This document shows positions 42,836 to 51,028 of a stretch of DNA of 64,000 nucleotides, piece by piece. The DNA lies in NCBI GenBank assembly GCA_023390115.1, contig JAEWDM010000026.1, positions 1-64,000 on the forward strand, in the 5' to 3' direction. A program made the translations under genes and the position numbers. The number at the start of each line of letters is the position of its first letter. The first letter of the stretch is position 1. Source of the stretch: Bacillota bacterium (GTDB lineage: Bacteria > Bacillota > Clostridia > Acetivibrionales > DSM-27016). Under the pieces are notes generated by a model. The model did no database searches. It was not told the DNA's origin and worked only from the letters and a program-made list of their open reading frames with translations.

Positions 42836-44137
42836 GTGACGGGATATGGGAACCTATATCATATATATACAGGCGTTCTTATGAACAGCATTCAGGCACT
42901 GCTGGTATTATTCCTGTTCTCCTTTATGGTCTTTAAACGGAAGCTGATTTTGCAGCATTTGCTATACTCCTTTATTTTAGGTATGCTGTGCAGCCTCTTG
43001 GAATGGCTTTCCGATCTGCTCTTTGCGCCTGCAAACATGTCCATAAGCACTATTTTAACCGCCGTCGTCTATTTTGCTGTTTTTAAATTCGTTTATAGCT
43101 TAAATATATTGAAGTGCTTCATATCCCTGTTTTTTACCATGGTATTGTTTATTGCCGCCAGCCTTGGTGCAGCCGCCATATTATCTGCTCTTGACACAGG
43201 CAGGCTGTTTTCTGATACTAAGATATATGTAACGGCATGCTTGCTAACCTTTTCCTTATATATTATTCAATTGCTGGTAATAAGGTTTTTCAGGCTCATT
43301 TCCAGATTTCCGCCTGCTGTAAGAAAAAGTGTTTTTATTTCCAATATAGCCTTCCTCACGGTTACCGTTTTAATCATTATTTGTAATATGAACTACTATA
43401 TTTATATGTCCGGAACTGAAAATAAGTGGATACTTATTGCCAATTGTGCGGCTTTTCTATATATGGTTTATGCCAATGCAAGCTCCAGCTTAAGCCTGCT
43501 GAAATATAAAAAGCTCATGGAACAGCACATGGATACCGTAGCCGAGCTGGCAGCAGCCAAAGAGAGAAACCGTTTTGCAAGGGATGCCCATGATACAATA
43601 GGGCATACCATGTCGAGGATTATAGCTTTGCTTGAAAAGTGCCGTATTTCGTTTAAAAATGCCGGTAAAGAGACCGAAATTATTACGGAAGCGGTGGATT
43701 ACGCCAGAGAAGGTCTTCAGGAAATAAGGAGATCCATTGCCGGACTGATCCCGGAAAGGCTGGAGTCTGACGATCTTGAGGGTGCACTGAGGGAGCTGTT
43801 TTCAGGCTTTAGCTCATCGGGTATAAATATTGATTTTACAATGCAGGGAAAGTTTACAGGCAGCGCCGGACTTTCCGGCACTGTCTACAGGATATGCCAG
43901 GAAGCCATATCCAATGCCGTGAGGCACGGAAATGCCTTAAATATTACGGTAGCTCTCCGCTTTGAAGAGATGCTTAAGCTTTTCATCTGTGATGACGGTA
44001 CGGGATGCAGGGAGCTTAAAAAAGGTCTGGGGCTTTCCGGCATGGAGCAAAGGGTTAAGGAGCTGGGCGGTCAGTTGGACTTCGGTTCTCTGGAATGTAA
44101 AGGGTTTCAGATATATGTCAGAATACCTGTGAGGTAA
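42836..44137 (+). CDS. Sensor histidine kinase, HisKA_3 (DesK/NarX-like) type
   Basis: The GTG at 42836 has GAGGTTGG upstream and gives about 433 residues; TTG 42818 is an alternative. The N-terminal half has about six membrane segments without an extracellular domain. The dimerisation helix carries the phosphorylated His in RFARDAHDTIGHTMSRI near 250, and the ATPase domain has ISNAVRHGNA and DDGTGCRELKKGLGLSGM. It pairs with the LuxR-type regulator. Membrane state or a hydrophobic signal is a usual input for this layout. Confidence 0.88.
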   Translation: MTGYGNLYHIYTGVLMNSIQALLVLFLFSFMVFKRKLILQHLLYSFILGMLCSLLEWLSDLLFAPANMSISTILTAVVYFAVFKFVYSLNILKCFISLFFTMVLFIAASLGAAAILSALDTGRLFSDTKIYVTACLLTFSLYIIQLLVIRFFRLISRFPPAVRKSVFISNIAFLTVTVLIIICNMNYYIYMSGTENKWILIANCAAFLYMVYANASSSLSLLKYKKLMEQHMDTVAELAAAKERNRFARDAHDTIGHTMSRIIALLEKCRISFKNAGKETEIITEAVDYAREGLQEIRRSIAGLIPERLESDDLEGALRELFSGFSSSGINIDFTMQGKFTGSAGLSGTVYRICQEAISNAVRHGNALNITVALRFEEMLKLFICDDGTGCRELKKGLGLSGMEQRVKELGGQLDFGSLECKGFQIYVRIPVR

Positions 44138-44183
44138 GATGCTGGTATAGACTTTTTAAACTTCACGAAAGGAAACAGAATTT

Positions 44184-45800
44184 ATGGGGGATAATTGGGA
44201 GGAGGCCTGTGCTGGCCTGAAGCTTATCAAAGAGAAGGACAGCCAGGTAAGCCGGGAAATATATGAGGTTTTAAGGCAGAAGCATTTTTTTGGAAGGAGC
44301 TTTTATAAGCCGCTGCTCAGGGAAATAGGAAGGCGCACAGCAAACAGCCTTGACTTAAGCTTTTTAAAGGAGCTTGGCATTGGCGGGACTGAGCAGATAC
44401 TTGATATGGACTATATATATTCCGGAAATGCCGGGGAGAACGGAAGCAAGGGTAATACGCCGGACAGTGGTGCATACTATGGCAGCGGAGGCATAAAATA
44501 CAACGCGCAAGCTGGAAGCATGGCTAACAGCCTTATCATACAGGGGAATAATACCGTTGGAAATATAACCATAGGTGACACCGCCGGAAGACAGCAGGAA
44601 GCGCGGATGAAAATAAATTCTGAAATCAAAGGCAATTTTGCGGAATTGTCAAAGCATGTGCTTGCAGTTGAGTGCTTAAAGCCGCAGCCCTTCTGGGACA
44701 AGCGCAGGGTTAATGAAACGGAGCAGGGCTATCAGTCCAGAGCGGAAGGAGCATTCTTAAAATACAAGGAGCTTGTAACCTCGGAAATTTCAAAAATCAG
44801 ATACTCGCAAACCATGCATTTGTCCTTTAAAAACCACATTACTGACAGAGGTCTGCTTGAAAGCTTAGAGAAAATATACGGAGGCTTTGAAGAGGTTATC
44901 TATTATATTCATGGCTATGATGACTATTTAAACCGCCTGCTCAGTCTTGAAACTGAAGACGGCAGGAGGCACAGGAATTGCCTTTCAAAGCATGAGGAAG
45001 CTTCCGTTATGCTGAAAATAAGGCTGCTGGAGGCTGCGGCATATTACTTTGAAGCCTTTGACGGGCAGGCTGATATTACGGAGGTGCTGTTATCCCTTTG
45101 CATCGCAAATATATGCGTAAATGTGGCTCCGGGACAAAAGGCATTTTCAGAGTGCCGCAAAAAGATTGCGGAGTATTGGGAGGAAAAAGCGCACATTCTG
45201 AGGGAGCGTATTGTGGAGGACAAGGGCATAAGACATGTGGACCCCCATATCCATGATCCTTATATTGCCATGCTGCGAAAGACTGCCGGATTGAGTGACA
45301 CTCTTTCGGAGGCCGAAATACGAAAACTGAGGAATATGGAAATAGACATAGACGAGAGAGACCCCTTAAAGCTCTTTCAGCTTGCTGCCTTTTCGTATAT
45401 TGAGCTTGACGGCGAGGCCTCTGTTGAATATTTCCAAAGGATACTGGAGCTTCAGGATATTTCGGCCATACACAGGAGATTTGCCGAGAGCTCCCTGCAC
45501 AGGCTTAAAAACCCCGATTTTTACCAGGGGGCCCTGGGAGTTATGGTGCTTGGTGTAAATAATGGGGGAGGCCTTGAAAGGGCAGGCGCGCAGCTCGGGG
45601 ATGTAATTATATCAATTAACGGACAGACTTTTATGGAGCCCTTTGATTTATCTGCCGCCCTGGCGGGCGAAAAGGCGGGTACGCCCGTGCTTCTTAAGCT
45701 GGTGCGCAATGAAAGGTACGAAACAACGGTGCTGAATTCGGGCCAACCGGCAGGGGGAGCCTTAAGCCAGCTTGTGATATACAGCCTGTTCCAGCTCTAA
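44184..45800 (+). CDS. Unknown protein with C-terminal PDZ-like domain
   Basis: A 538-residue protein without signal peptide or membrane segment, so probably cytoplasmic. Residues about 85-135 are Gly/Asn-rich low-complexity sequence (GSMANSLIIQGNNTVGNITI). The middle is helical, and the last 90 residues (GVMVLGVNNGGGLERAGAQL and GDVIISINGQTFMEPFDLSA) form a PDZ-like domain. It begins 46 nt after the histidine kinase and may be co-transcribed. No known family was recognised for the first 430 residues. Confidence 0.6.
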   Translation: MGDNWEEACAGLKLIKEKDSQVSREIYEVLRQKHFFGRSFYKPLLREIGRRTANSLDLSFLKELGIGGTEQILDMDYIYSGNAGENGSKGNTPDSGAYYGSGGIKYNAQAGSMANSLIIQGNNTVGNITIGDTAGRQQEARMKINSEIKGNFAELSKHVLAVECLKPQPFWDKRRVNETEQGYQSRAEGAFLKYKELVTSEISKIRYSQTMHLSFKNHITDRGLLESLEKIYGGFEEVIYYIHGYDDYLNRLLSLETEDGRRHRNCLSKHEEASVMLKIRLLEAAAYYFEAFDGQADITEVLLSLCIANICVNVAPGQKAFSECRKKIAEYWEEKAHILRERIVEDKGIRHVDPHIHDPYIAMLRKTAGLSDTLSEAEIRKLRNMEIDIDERDPLKLFQLAAFSYIELDGEASVEYFQRILELQDISAIHRRFAESSLHRLKNPDFYQGALGVMVLGVNNGGGLERAGAQLGDVIISINGQTFMEPFDLSAALAGEKAGTPVLLKLVRNERYETTVLNSGQPAGGALSQLVIYSLFQL

Positions 45801-45806
45801 AGCGCA

Positions 45807-45839
45807 AGTGAAACGCAGGGACGGTTCTCCTGCCTCACT
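45807..45839. repeat. REP-like palindrome, left copy
   Basis: AGTGA and TCACT enclose GCAGG-GACGGTTCT-CCTGC. Its last 23 bp (45817-45839) recur exactly, inverted, at 46941-46963. The GGGACGGTTCTCCTG core is a widespread dispersed palindrome in Firmicutes, often linked to REP-associated (RAYT/Y1) transposases; this link is from memory. Confidence 0.65.
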
Positions 45840-46669
45840 TATTTCTCACGCAGATCATAAATGTCGGTTCTGCGGTTTTTGAGCAGCGGGAGCTCGTCTC
45901 GGATCCTGCCGACTGCTTGCAGGTCAATATCAGCATAAATTATTTCTTCCCCTTCCCCTGCCCTGGCCGTGACGGTTCCCCACGGATCGGCGACCATGGA
46001 ATTGGCGTATGAAACATAGCTGAGCCCTGTATCCCTTGCGGTGGATGCGGCAGCTATATAGACCTGGTTGTCCACCGCCCTGCACCTCATAAGCAGCTCC
46101 CAGTGGACAGGGCCTGTGACCATATTGAAGGAGGCGGGCACCACTATCAGCTTCACATCCCGCAACGCCATGAGCTTAAAGAATTCCGGAAATCTTACGT
46201 CATAGCATATGGCGACCCCTACCTTGCAAAGCCCCATGTCAAAGATGGCTATCCCTTTGCCCGGCGTCAGAACATCCGATTCCTTAAAGGTTATGCTTCC
46301 GGGTATGTCAATGTCAAACAGGTGGGCTTTGCTGTACTTTGCCGCGACATTCCCTTCCCTGTCAAAGATAAAGCTTGTATTATATATTTTTCCCCTCGCT
46401 TTTTCGGGTATGGTGCCTGCGGCAATAAATATGTTATGCCCTTTGGACAATTGGGACAGCTCCTTCAGAAGCGGGCTTTCGGCCGAGTCTTCCGCGAAGG
46501 CTTCAAATTTGCTGTTATCATAAGGGCAAATAAACATTTCCGGCAGCAAAACCATGTCAATATGGTTTTTTGCCGCAGTTCTTATCATTTCAAATGCCTT
46601 TTGGATGTTTCCGCTTTTATTTTCCGTCACCTTCATCTGGCATATTGCCAGCCTGAATTTTTCCTCCAT
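45839..46669 (-). CDS. Carbon-nitrogen hydrolase, nitrilase superfamily (omega-amidase/Nit2-like)
   Basis: A 276-residue amidase with the full catalytic set: Glu in LLPEMFICPYDNS near 42, Lys in YSKAHLFDID near 114 and Cys in VGVAICYDVRFPE near 154. The closest subgroup by eye is Nit2/omega-amidase, which hydrolyses alpha-ketoglutaramate and similar amides. It is a single gene between two copies of an inverted 23-bp repeat; its stop codon touches the left copy. Confidence 0.9.
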   Translation of the reverse strand: MEEKFRLAICQMKVTENKSGNIQKAFEMIRTAAKNHIDMVLLPEMFICPYDNSKFEAFAEDSAESPLLKELSQLSKGHNIFIAAGTIPEKARGKIYNTSFIFDREGNVAAKYSKAHLFDIDIPGSITFKESDVLTPGKGIAIFDMGLCKVGVAICYDVRFPEFFKLMALRDVKLIVVPASFNMVTGPVHWELLMRCRAVDNQVYIAAASTARDTGLSYVSYANSMVADPWGTVTARAGEGEEIIYADIDLQAVGRIRDELPLLKNRRTDIYDLREK

Positions 46670-46940
46670 AAAGCACCTCCGCTTCCAGAATGAATTTTCA
46701 CAATAAAAATATAATTATAGCCTGTCTCCAATCTATCACAAAAATTTTCCATCGGCAATATGCTTTTGAGATATTCTTCTATTTTATATGCTTATTTGTT
46801 TTATACATAGCATAGAACGGCCTTGTTTTCGATGACATTGTTTTTCGGCTTTCATAAAGAGAAGGAACGGCGGATTTGCTTTGTTATCCTGCAGGGATAC
46901 ATTTAAAGCGGCAGATGCTGCTTGAGAGCGGTCCGGCGTG

Positions 46941-46973
46941 AGTGAGGCAGGAGAACCGTCCCTATGCCTCGCT
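46941..46973. repeat. REP-like palindrome, right copy
   Basis: AGTGAGGCA (46941-46949) faces TGCCTCGCT (46965-46973) around the shared core. Bases 46941-46963 are the exact inverse of 45817-45839. The element overlaps the end of the next minus-strand gene. Confidence 0.65.
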
Positions 46974-47933
46974 TATAGCCTTCAGCTTCTCCAGAAGGCT
47001 TGCTTTTTCAAGGACAGACTTGTCGTATTGCGCTATGCAGTCTGAAAGACATCTTAAGGCCGTCTCAGGGTTAGCTGATACTTCTTCTAAGCTTGGGCAG
47101 GGTATGCTTTTAAGAGGGAGGAGGGAGGCTTTATTTAATCTGACTGAACCGTTTAGGGCAAGAAGCCCTTTGATACAGGCGATATTTGTGCATATGCCGA
47201 TAATTTCCGTGCTAAGACTTATAAACTCAATATAGCAGGAGAGTATATCCGAACGGTCCGTCCCGGCTTGTGCGGCCGCGCCCAAAAATTCAATAAAGGA
47301 GTCGTACTGCGCGCAAATATCCCTAATGTCATCATAAAAGGACTGCATATGCCTGTGGCTTAATTTGCTTTCTTTTTGAGGCTTTTGCAAGTTCTCCTTT
47401 AGCATGGCTTTAAGAGGCAGCTTGAATACTGCTTTAATAAATGACTCGACCTGTTTTAAATCAATTTGCATGGATCCTGTGTCGTAAAAGCTGTTCTCGC
47501 GCAGGCATGAAAGCTGCAAGCCCATGCATTCCATGGACTCAATTATTTCACAGGCACTCGGCTCATCATATCCGCAAGGCGAGGGCTTAGGCCGTCTCAT
47601 GGCTGAAGTGCTTAACGCTTCCAAAAGAAACTCCTCAAAATTCTCCTTGCAGAGTATCACCGCTTTAAGCTCCGGATCAAGGGCTGAGACGGATGCAAGA
47701 TTTTCAATCTCCTTTCGCATCTGAATCTTCTGGCTTTCCATTGACTTTTTGGAGGCAACCTTCGCAACTGCGGATAAGTCCTCAATTCCCGGAATCACGC
47801 GGCCTGTCTTCCACCTTACTATAACTGCCGGATCCTTATGGAGGTAATCCTCTGCAAGCCTGTTGGCCGATATGGCTGTCACTCTGCATATAATCTCAAG
47901 CAAGGCCTTTGTGTTAAACAACTGATCCTCCAT
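46962..47933 (-). CDS. Unknown protein with N-terminal HTH-like region
   Basis: A 323-residue, soluble, helical protein. Residues about 18-62 (ISANRLAEDYLHKDPAVIVR and WKTGRVIPGIEDLSAVAKVA) resemble a lambda/XRE-type HTH. The rest contains cysteine-bearing helices and no recognised domain. Its last codons fall inside the right REP-like palindrome, so the natural C-terminus may have been changed by insertion of that element. Function unknown. Confidence 0.6.
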   Translation of the reverse strand: MEDQLFNTKALLEIICRVTAISANRLAEDYLHKDPAVIVRWKTGRVIPGIEDLSAVAKVASKKSMESQKIQMRKEIENLASVSALDPELKAVILCKENFEEFLLEALSTSAMRRPKPSPCGYDEPSACEIIESMECMGLQLSCLRENSFYDTGSMQIDLKQVESFIKAVFKLPLKAMLKENLQKPQKESKLSHRHMQSFYDDIRDICAQYDSFIEFLGAAAQAGTDRSDILSCYIEFISLSTEIIGICTNIACIKGLLALNGSVRLNKASLLPLKSIPCPSLEEVSANPETALRCLSDCIAQYDKSVLEKASLLEKLKAISEA

Positions 47934-48149
47934 ATCATATTTTCCTTTCCTTGGATTTTATACTACAATTTTACCTTGCCGCCCTGTCATTTGCAAGCAG
48001 CTAAAAAAAGCTGCGGAGTTTCTTACCGGAGTATCAATATATCTGCAATGAAAAGTCAATATTGAGGTACTTAAAGAGTCAATGCCTCAGAGATTAGAAT
48101 AAAACCATAGCAGGCCGGCCTGCAAATAAAATGACAGGAGGGGACAGGT

Positions 48150-48290
48150 GTGAAGCAAACGCTTATATACAAAATCTACTCGATTACCTCGGCTTTACTG
48201 GTTGTAATCGCGGCTTCGGTGGCAAGCTCCGCCACATGGTTTATGTTTTATCAGCCCCATGAGCCGGTGTGCCTTAAGAAAATTCATTAA
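48150..48290 (+). CDS. AgrD-like cyclic lactone autoinducer peptide precursor
   Basis: A 46-residue gene at GTG 48150 with AGGAGGGG 6 nt upstream. It has a hydrophobic amphipathic leader (residues about 5-26), then ASSATWFMF and the conserved C-terminal tail YQPHEPVCLKK, the pattern of clostridial AgrD precursors (YQPxEP). The position that normally holds the ring-forming Cys is Ser or Thr here, so the product would be a lactone instead of a thiolactone. No agrB protease or agrC receptor lies in the window. Confidence 0.7.
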   Translation: MKQTLIYKIYSITSALLVVIAASVASSATWFMFYQPHEPVCLKKIH

Positions 48291-48321
48291 AATCAGTGCA
48301 TTTATGTTTTACAGTACCAAG

Positions 48322-48376
48322 GTATCAGTCCGGAGTACCGGGGTTAAGCGGCAAAAGCCGTGCTCCGGACTGATAC
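48322..48376. terminator. Long hairpin downstream of the AgrD-like gene
   Basis: GTATCAGTCCGGAG (48322-48335) pairs perfectly with CTCCGGACTGATAC (48363-48376), and a smaller CGGC-AAAA-GCCG stem lies within. No T tract follows, so it may stabilise or attenuate the transcript rather than end it. Confidence 0.55.
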
Positions 48377-48439
48377 GGTTGGGCTGTGCGGGGCAATATA
48401 TAGCTTTTGGGGATTTGCAATTGTCAGGATTAAATCTGC

Positions 48440-48625
48440 CTAATCATCCTCGTGATCCTCCGGCTTATGGATAACCTCTGCAATATCTGCGGCTACCGCA
48501 CTTACTATGGTTGTCACTGTGGACTTTACTGTTTTAATAGCTCCCTGGGCTATTAATTCTCCATCTCCTTCAGCTACGCCTCTGATAGTTTTAAAAAGTC
48601 CGCGCGCTATTCCCGATATGCTCAT
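48440..48625 (-). CDS. Small unknown protein, amphipathic
   Basis: About 61 residues, starting MSISGIARGLFKTIRG behind a GGGGGTGTG site. A glycine-containing amphipathic or weakly hydrophobic middle (AQGAIKTVKSTVTTIVSAVA) is followed by an acidic tail EDHEDD. It lies opposite the AgrD-like gene, separated by the long hairpin. Such small amphipathic proteins may be membrane-active or structural, but none was recognised. Confidence 0.5.
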   Translation of the reverse strand: MSISGIARGLFKTIRGVAEGDGELIAQGAIKTVKSTVTTIVSAVAADIAEVIHKPEDHEDD

Positions 48626-48906
48626 AAAACACACCCCCTTTATACAAATCAGAATATATGTTAACTGGAATATACCATAGGGGAAGGTGTTTTAAAATAA
48701 GGCTTTTTGTAATATTTGCCCGTTATAAATGTCACTGGCGCAGGGCACACGGAAACATAAACTGTGACATTGGTCACTATATTAGTTACAAATATCCTCC
48801 TGTTAAAGGGAGGGGGGCTATGATAGACTTTTTCTTAGTATATGGAAATATAAGGCGTAAATAGTTTAAAGAAAATTATGCAGCTTTAAAGGGGAGGTCA
48901 ATATAC

Positions 48907-49323
48907 ATGGAGCCTACTGATTTTTTGGGGCCGGCCAAAGCGATACTGAAATTAATATCAAAGAAGGTAGATAACCCGGAAATTGACATCTTGATTAGAG
49001 AAATTGAGCGCGCTGTAAATTCACCTGCGTATCAGAGCCATAGGATGCAGGAGATCCAGCATAAAGTATCCGATTTATGGGGCAGGGTTAAGGACCGCTT
49101 CTCTGATGACGAAAAATCGGAGCTTGGCAATTCAATTACAGCCTCTTTTGGTACTAACAGCTTAACCCCGGAGCAGAAGGAAATCTTCGCGCCATTTATA
49201 GACACAGGTGGTTCTGCCGATATAGCAGATTCTGTTGATACAACCGAAGTAATTGCTGCTGCAGGTGATGGAGAAGGCATTATAGAAAGCATAGCTGATT
49301 TTTTTAAGGGACTGTTCGATTGA
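48907..49323 (+). CDS. Small unknown acidic protein
   Basis: A 138-residue protein with GGGGAGG 7-8 nt before ATG 48907. The first 80 residues are helical and charged; the remainder is acidic and rich in Ala, Gly and Asp, ending in an amphipathic IIESIADFFKGLFD. That tail resembles the small unknown protein at 48440 in being a short amphipathic helix. No known family was recognised. It lies before a CBO0543 gene, possibly in one unit. Confidence 0.55.
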   Translation: MEPTDFLGPAKAILKLISKKVDNPEIDILIREIERAVNSPAYQSHRMQEIQHKVSDLWGRVKDRFSDDEKSELGNSITASFGTNSLTPEQKEIFAPFIDTGGSADIADSVDTTEVIAAAGDGEGIIESIADFFKGLFD

Positions 49324-49472
49324 AAGCTTTGCAGATAACAGAGCTATAAATGGCGTGAATTTTAATGAATGATATCTTCTATCCTCTTTTTTATAAAGCT
49401 TATCAGTATAAACTAAAGAATATATGTACAAATTAAGCTGTAAAGCGTATAAAAAGGGAGTATCCTGCATAT

Positions 49473-50039
49473 ATGAGCGAATCTCAATCATTTCAGAGGC
49501 TTTTAGAGGTACAGAGTAAGGTTGTTGAATTGCAGACGGAGCATTGGCTAAAATTTGAGGTATTTACCGCCCAATTTTGGCTGCTTGTTGCAATGCTGAT
49601 AGTTCCATGGTTTATATGGTGGAAGCTGGCGGATAAAAAGAGGCTTGCAGAGATACTGATATACGGGCTGTTGGTGGAAACAGTCGCGGTTCTTCTTGAC
49701 GAGATTGGATGCCAGTTAAACCTGTGGGAGTACCACTACGACATTGAGCCTTTGTTTCCCAGGCTTATATCCATGAATTTTACAATGTTTCCTGTAGGGC
49801 ACATGCTTATTTACCAGTACTTTACCGGCTGGAAACCGTTTATATACGCAAGCCTTGCCGCAGCAATATTCTTCTCTTTTATAGGAGAGCCTCTTTTTGT
49901 GTGGCTTGGGATATACCGGCTGGTTAACTGGAGCAGCTTTTTTTCGCTTCCCATTTACTTTATTATAGCAGTGGCTTTGAAGGCTGTATTGAGCTCCATC
50001 ATGAAGGCACAGAGAAAGGCCCTTAAAATAGTGAAATAA
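49473..50039 (+). CDS. CBO0543-family membrane protein (1)
   Basis: A 188-residue membrane protein. After a soluble N-terminal helix it has about five membrane segments and the conserved tryptophans and acidic groups of the CBO0543 family (PWFIWWKLADKKRLAEILIYG, LDEIGCQLNLWEYHYDIEP). The family occurs mostly in spore-forming Bacillota and has no known function. It converges with a second member 3 nt away. Confidence 0.75.
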   Translation: MSESQSFQRLLEVQSKVVELQTEHWLKFEVFTAQFWLLVAMLIVPWFIWWKLADKKRLAEILIYGLLVETVAVLLDEIGCQLNLWEYHYDIEPLFPRLISMNFTMFPVGHMLIYQYFTGWKPFIYASLAAAIFFSFIGEPLFVWLGIYRLVNWSSFFSLPIYFIIAVALKAVLSSIMKAQRKALKIVK

Positions 50040-50042
50040 TTT

Positions 50043-50558
50043 TCATTTAATTCTGTCAAGAGGAATTTTGAATATGTACATTGCCAGAGAAAACAGTGCA
50101 ACAGATATGGGCCAGACAATCAAAGGCTTTTTGTGATGAAGCCACAGCATTAAGAACATTACCAAATTAAACCCTGCCGACCACCATATATTCCAATTGT
50201 TATCATATTCAAAGGTTTTCATGGAATAAGATATAAATTCGATAACCGAGTACAGAAATACCCAAAAAAATATATACGCGGCCTGCTGCCAGAGCTTTTC
50301 AGGGATATGGGGCAAATATACCATAGCAGTGCACGGAAAGATAGTAAATGCTATCAGCAGGGTGCTGAAGGTATGGTTAACAAGGCCTGAATACATCCAT
50401 AGCGTATGATTGAAAAAAATAAAGTTATATATCATATCCCATATTATAAAATATAAAATTGTGGGGTAGTATATCCTCCAGTTTTTCCAATCTCCCCATA
50501 TAAAGCAGCAGAAAACAGATATTAATACAACAAAAATTCTGAACATAGGCGGTACCAT
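50043..50558 (-). CDS. CBO0543-family membrane protein (2)
   Basis: A 171-residue protein with about five membrane segments and the same family pattern (DWKNWRIYYPTILYFIIWDM, IPEKLWQQAAYIFFW). It is convergent with and nearly touches the gene at 49473. The pair probably arose by duplication. Function unknown. Confidence 0.7.
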   Translation of the reverse strand: MVPPMFRIFVVLISVFCCFIWGDWKNWRIYYPTILYFIIWDMIYNFIFFNHTLWMYSGLVNHTFSTLLIAFTIFPCTAMVYLPHIPEKLWQQAAYIFFWVFLYSVIEFISYSMKTFEYDNNWNIWWSAGFNLVMFLMLWLHHKKPLIVWPISVALFSLAMYIFKIPLDRIK

Positions 50559-51028
50559 TTGATTCCCTTATAAAAAAGTAATTATTTATAGTATTTTCAC
50601 TAAGGCTTAATATCATGCGCAAAGCCGATGATTTTTAAAGGGAAGGCAAATATGGCTTTCAGATTTAAGGCATATCAAGGAATGTACGAGCAAAGGGAGT
50701 CAGAGGGACTTTGTTAAAAAATAGATAAATTTCGGCGGGCCTATTGAAATACCCTTCAAAAAGATGTAAAATGTAAACGGTTAAGGTGGTGTTAACTTTA
50801 ACATTCTAAAGACTTACATGGTTTTTAAAAGAGTGTTTTACTTGAGAGATGTACATAAATTTTCTATATTTAAAAAACACTAATAGCTTGCGGAGGGTTT
50901 TTATTGGTGCTTTATCTGTAGAATAAAGGCTTCTTTCATTGGACACATATTGAGCAATACCCGGTGAAATACATTTTATTTTTAAAAAATATAATTTAAA
51001 TCAATTAATGCACAGGAGGGCGAGTATT
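50559..51028. other. Gene-free region before pgk-tpi
   Basis: About 470 bp, AT-rich, with no supported gene. The last 250 bp must contain the glycolytic promoter, but no box pair was convincing. No known riboswitch pattern was seen. A TTGGACACATATTGAG stretch near 50940 and TATAAT near 50990 are possible promoter elements. Confidence 0.5.

Noticed and set aside
49473..50039. Considered as AgrB partner for the AgrD-like peptide.
   Set aside because: It has no AgrB catalytic His/Cys pattern and fits the CBO0543 family.
50559..51028. Possible riboswitch before the glycolytic genes.
   Set aside because: No known conserved core or terminator/antiterminator pair could be recognised.
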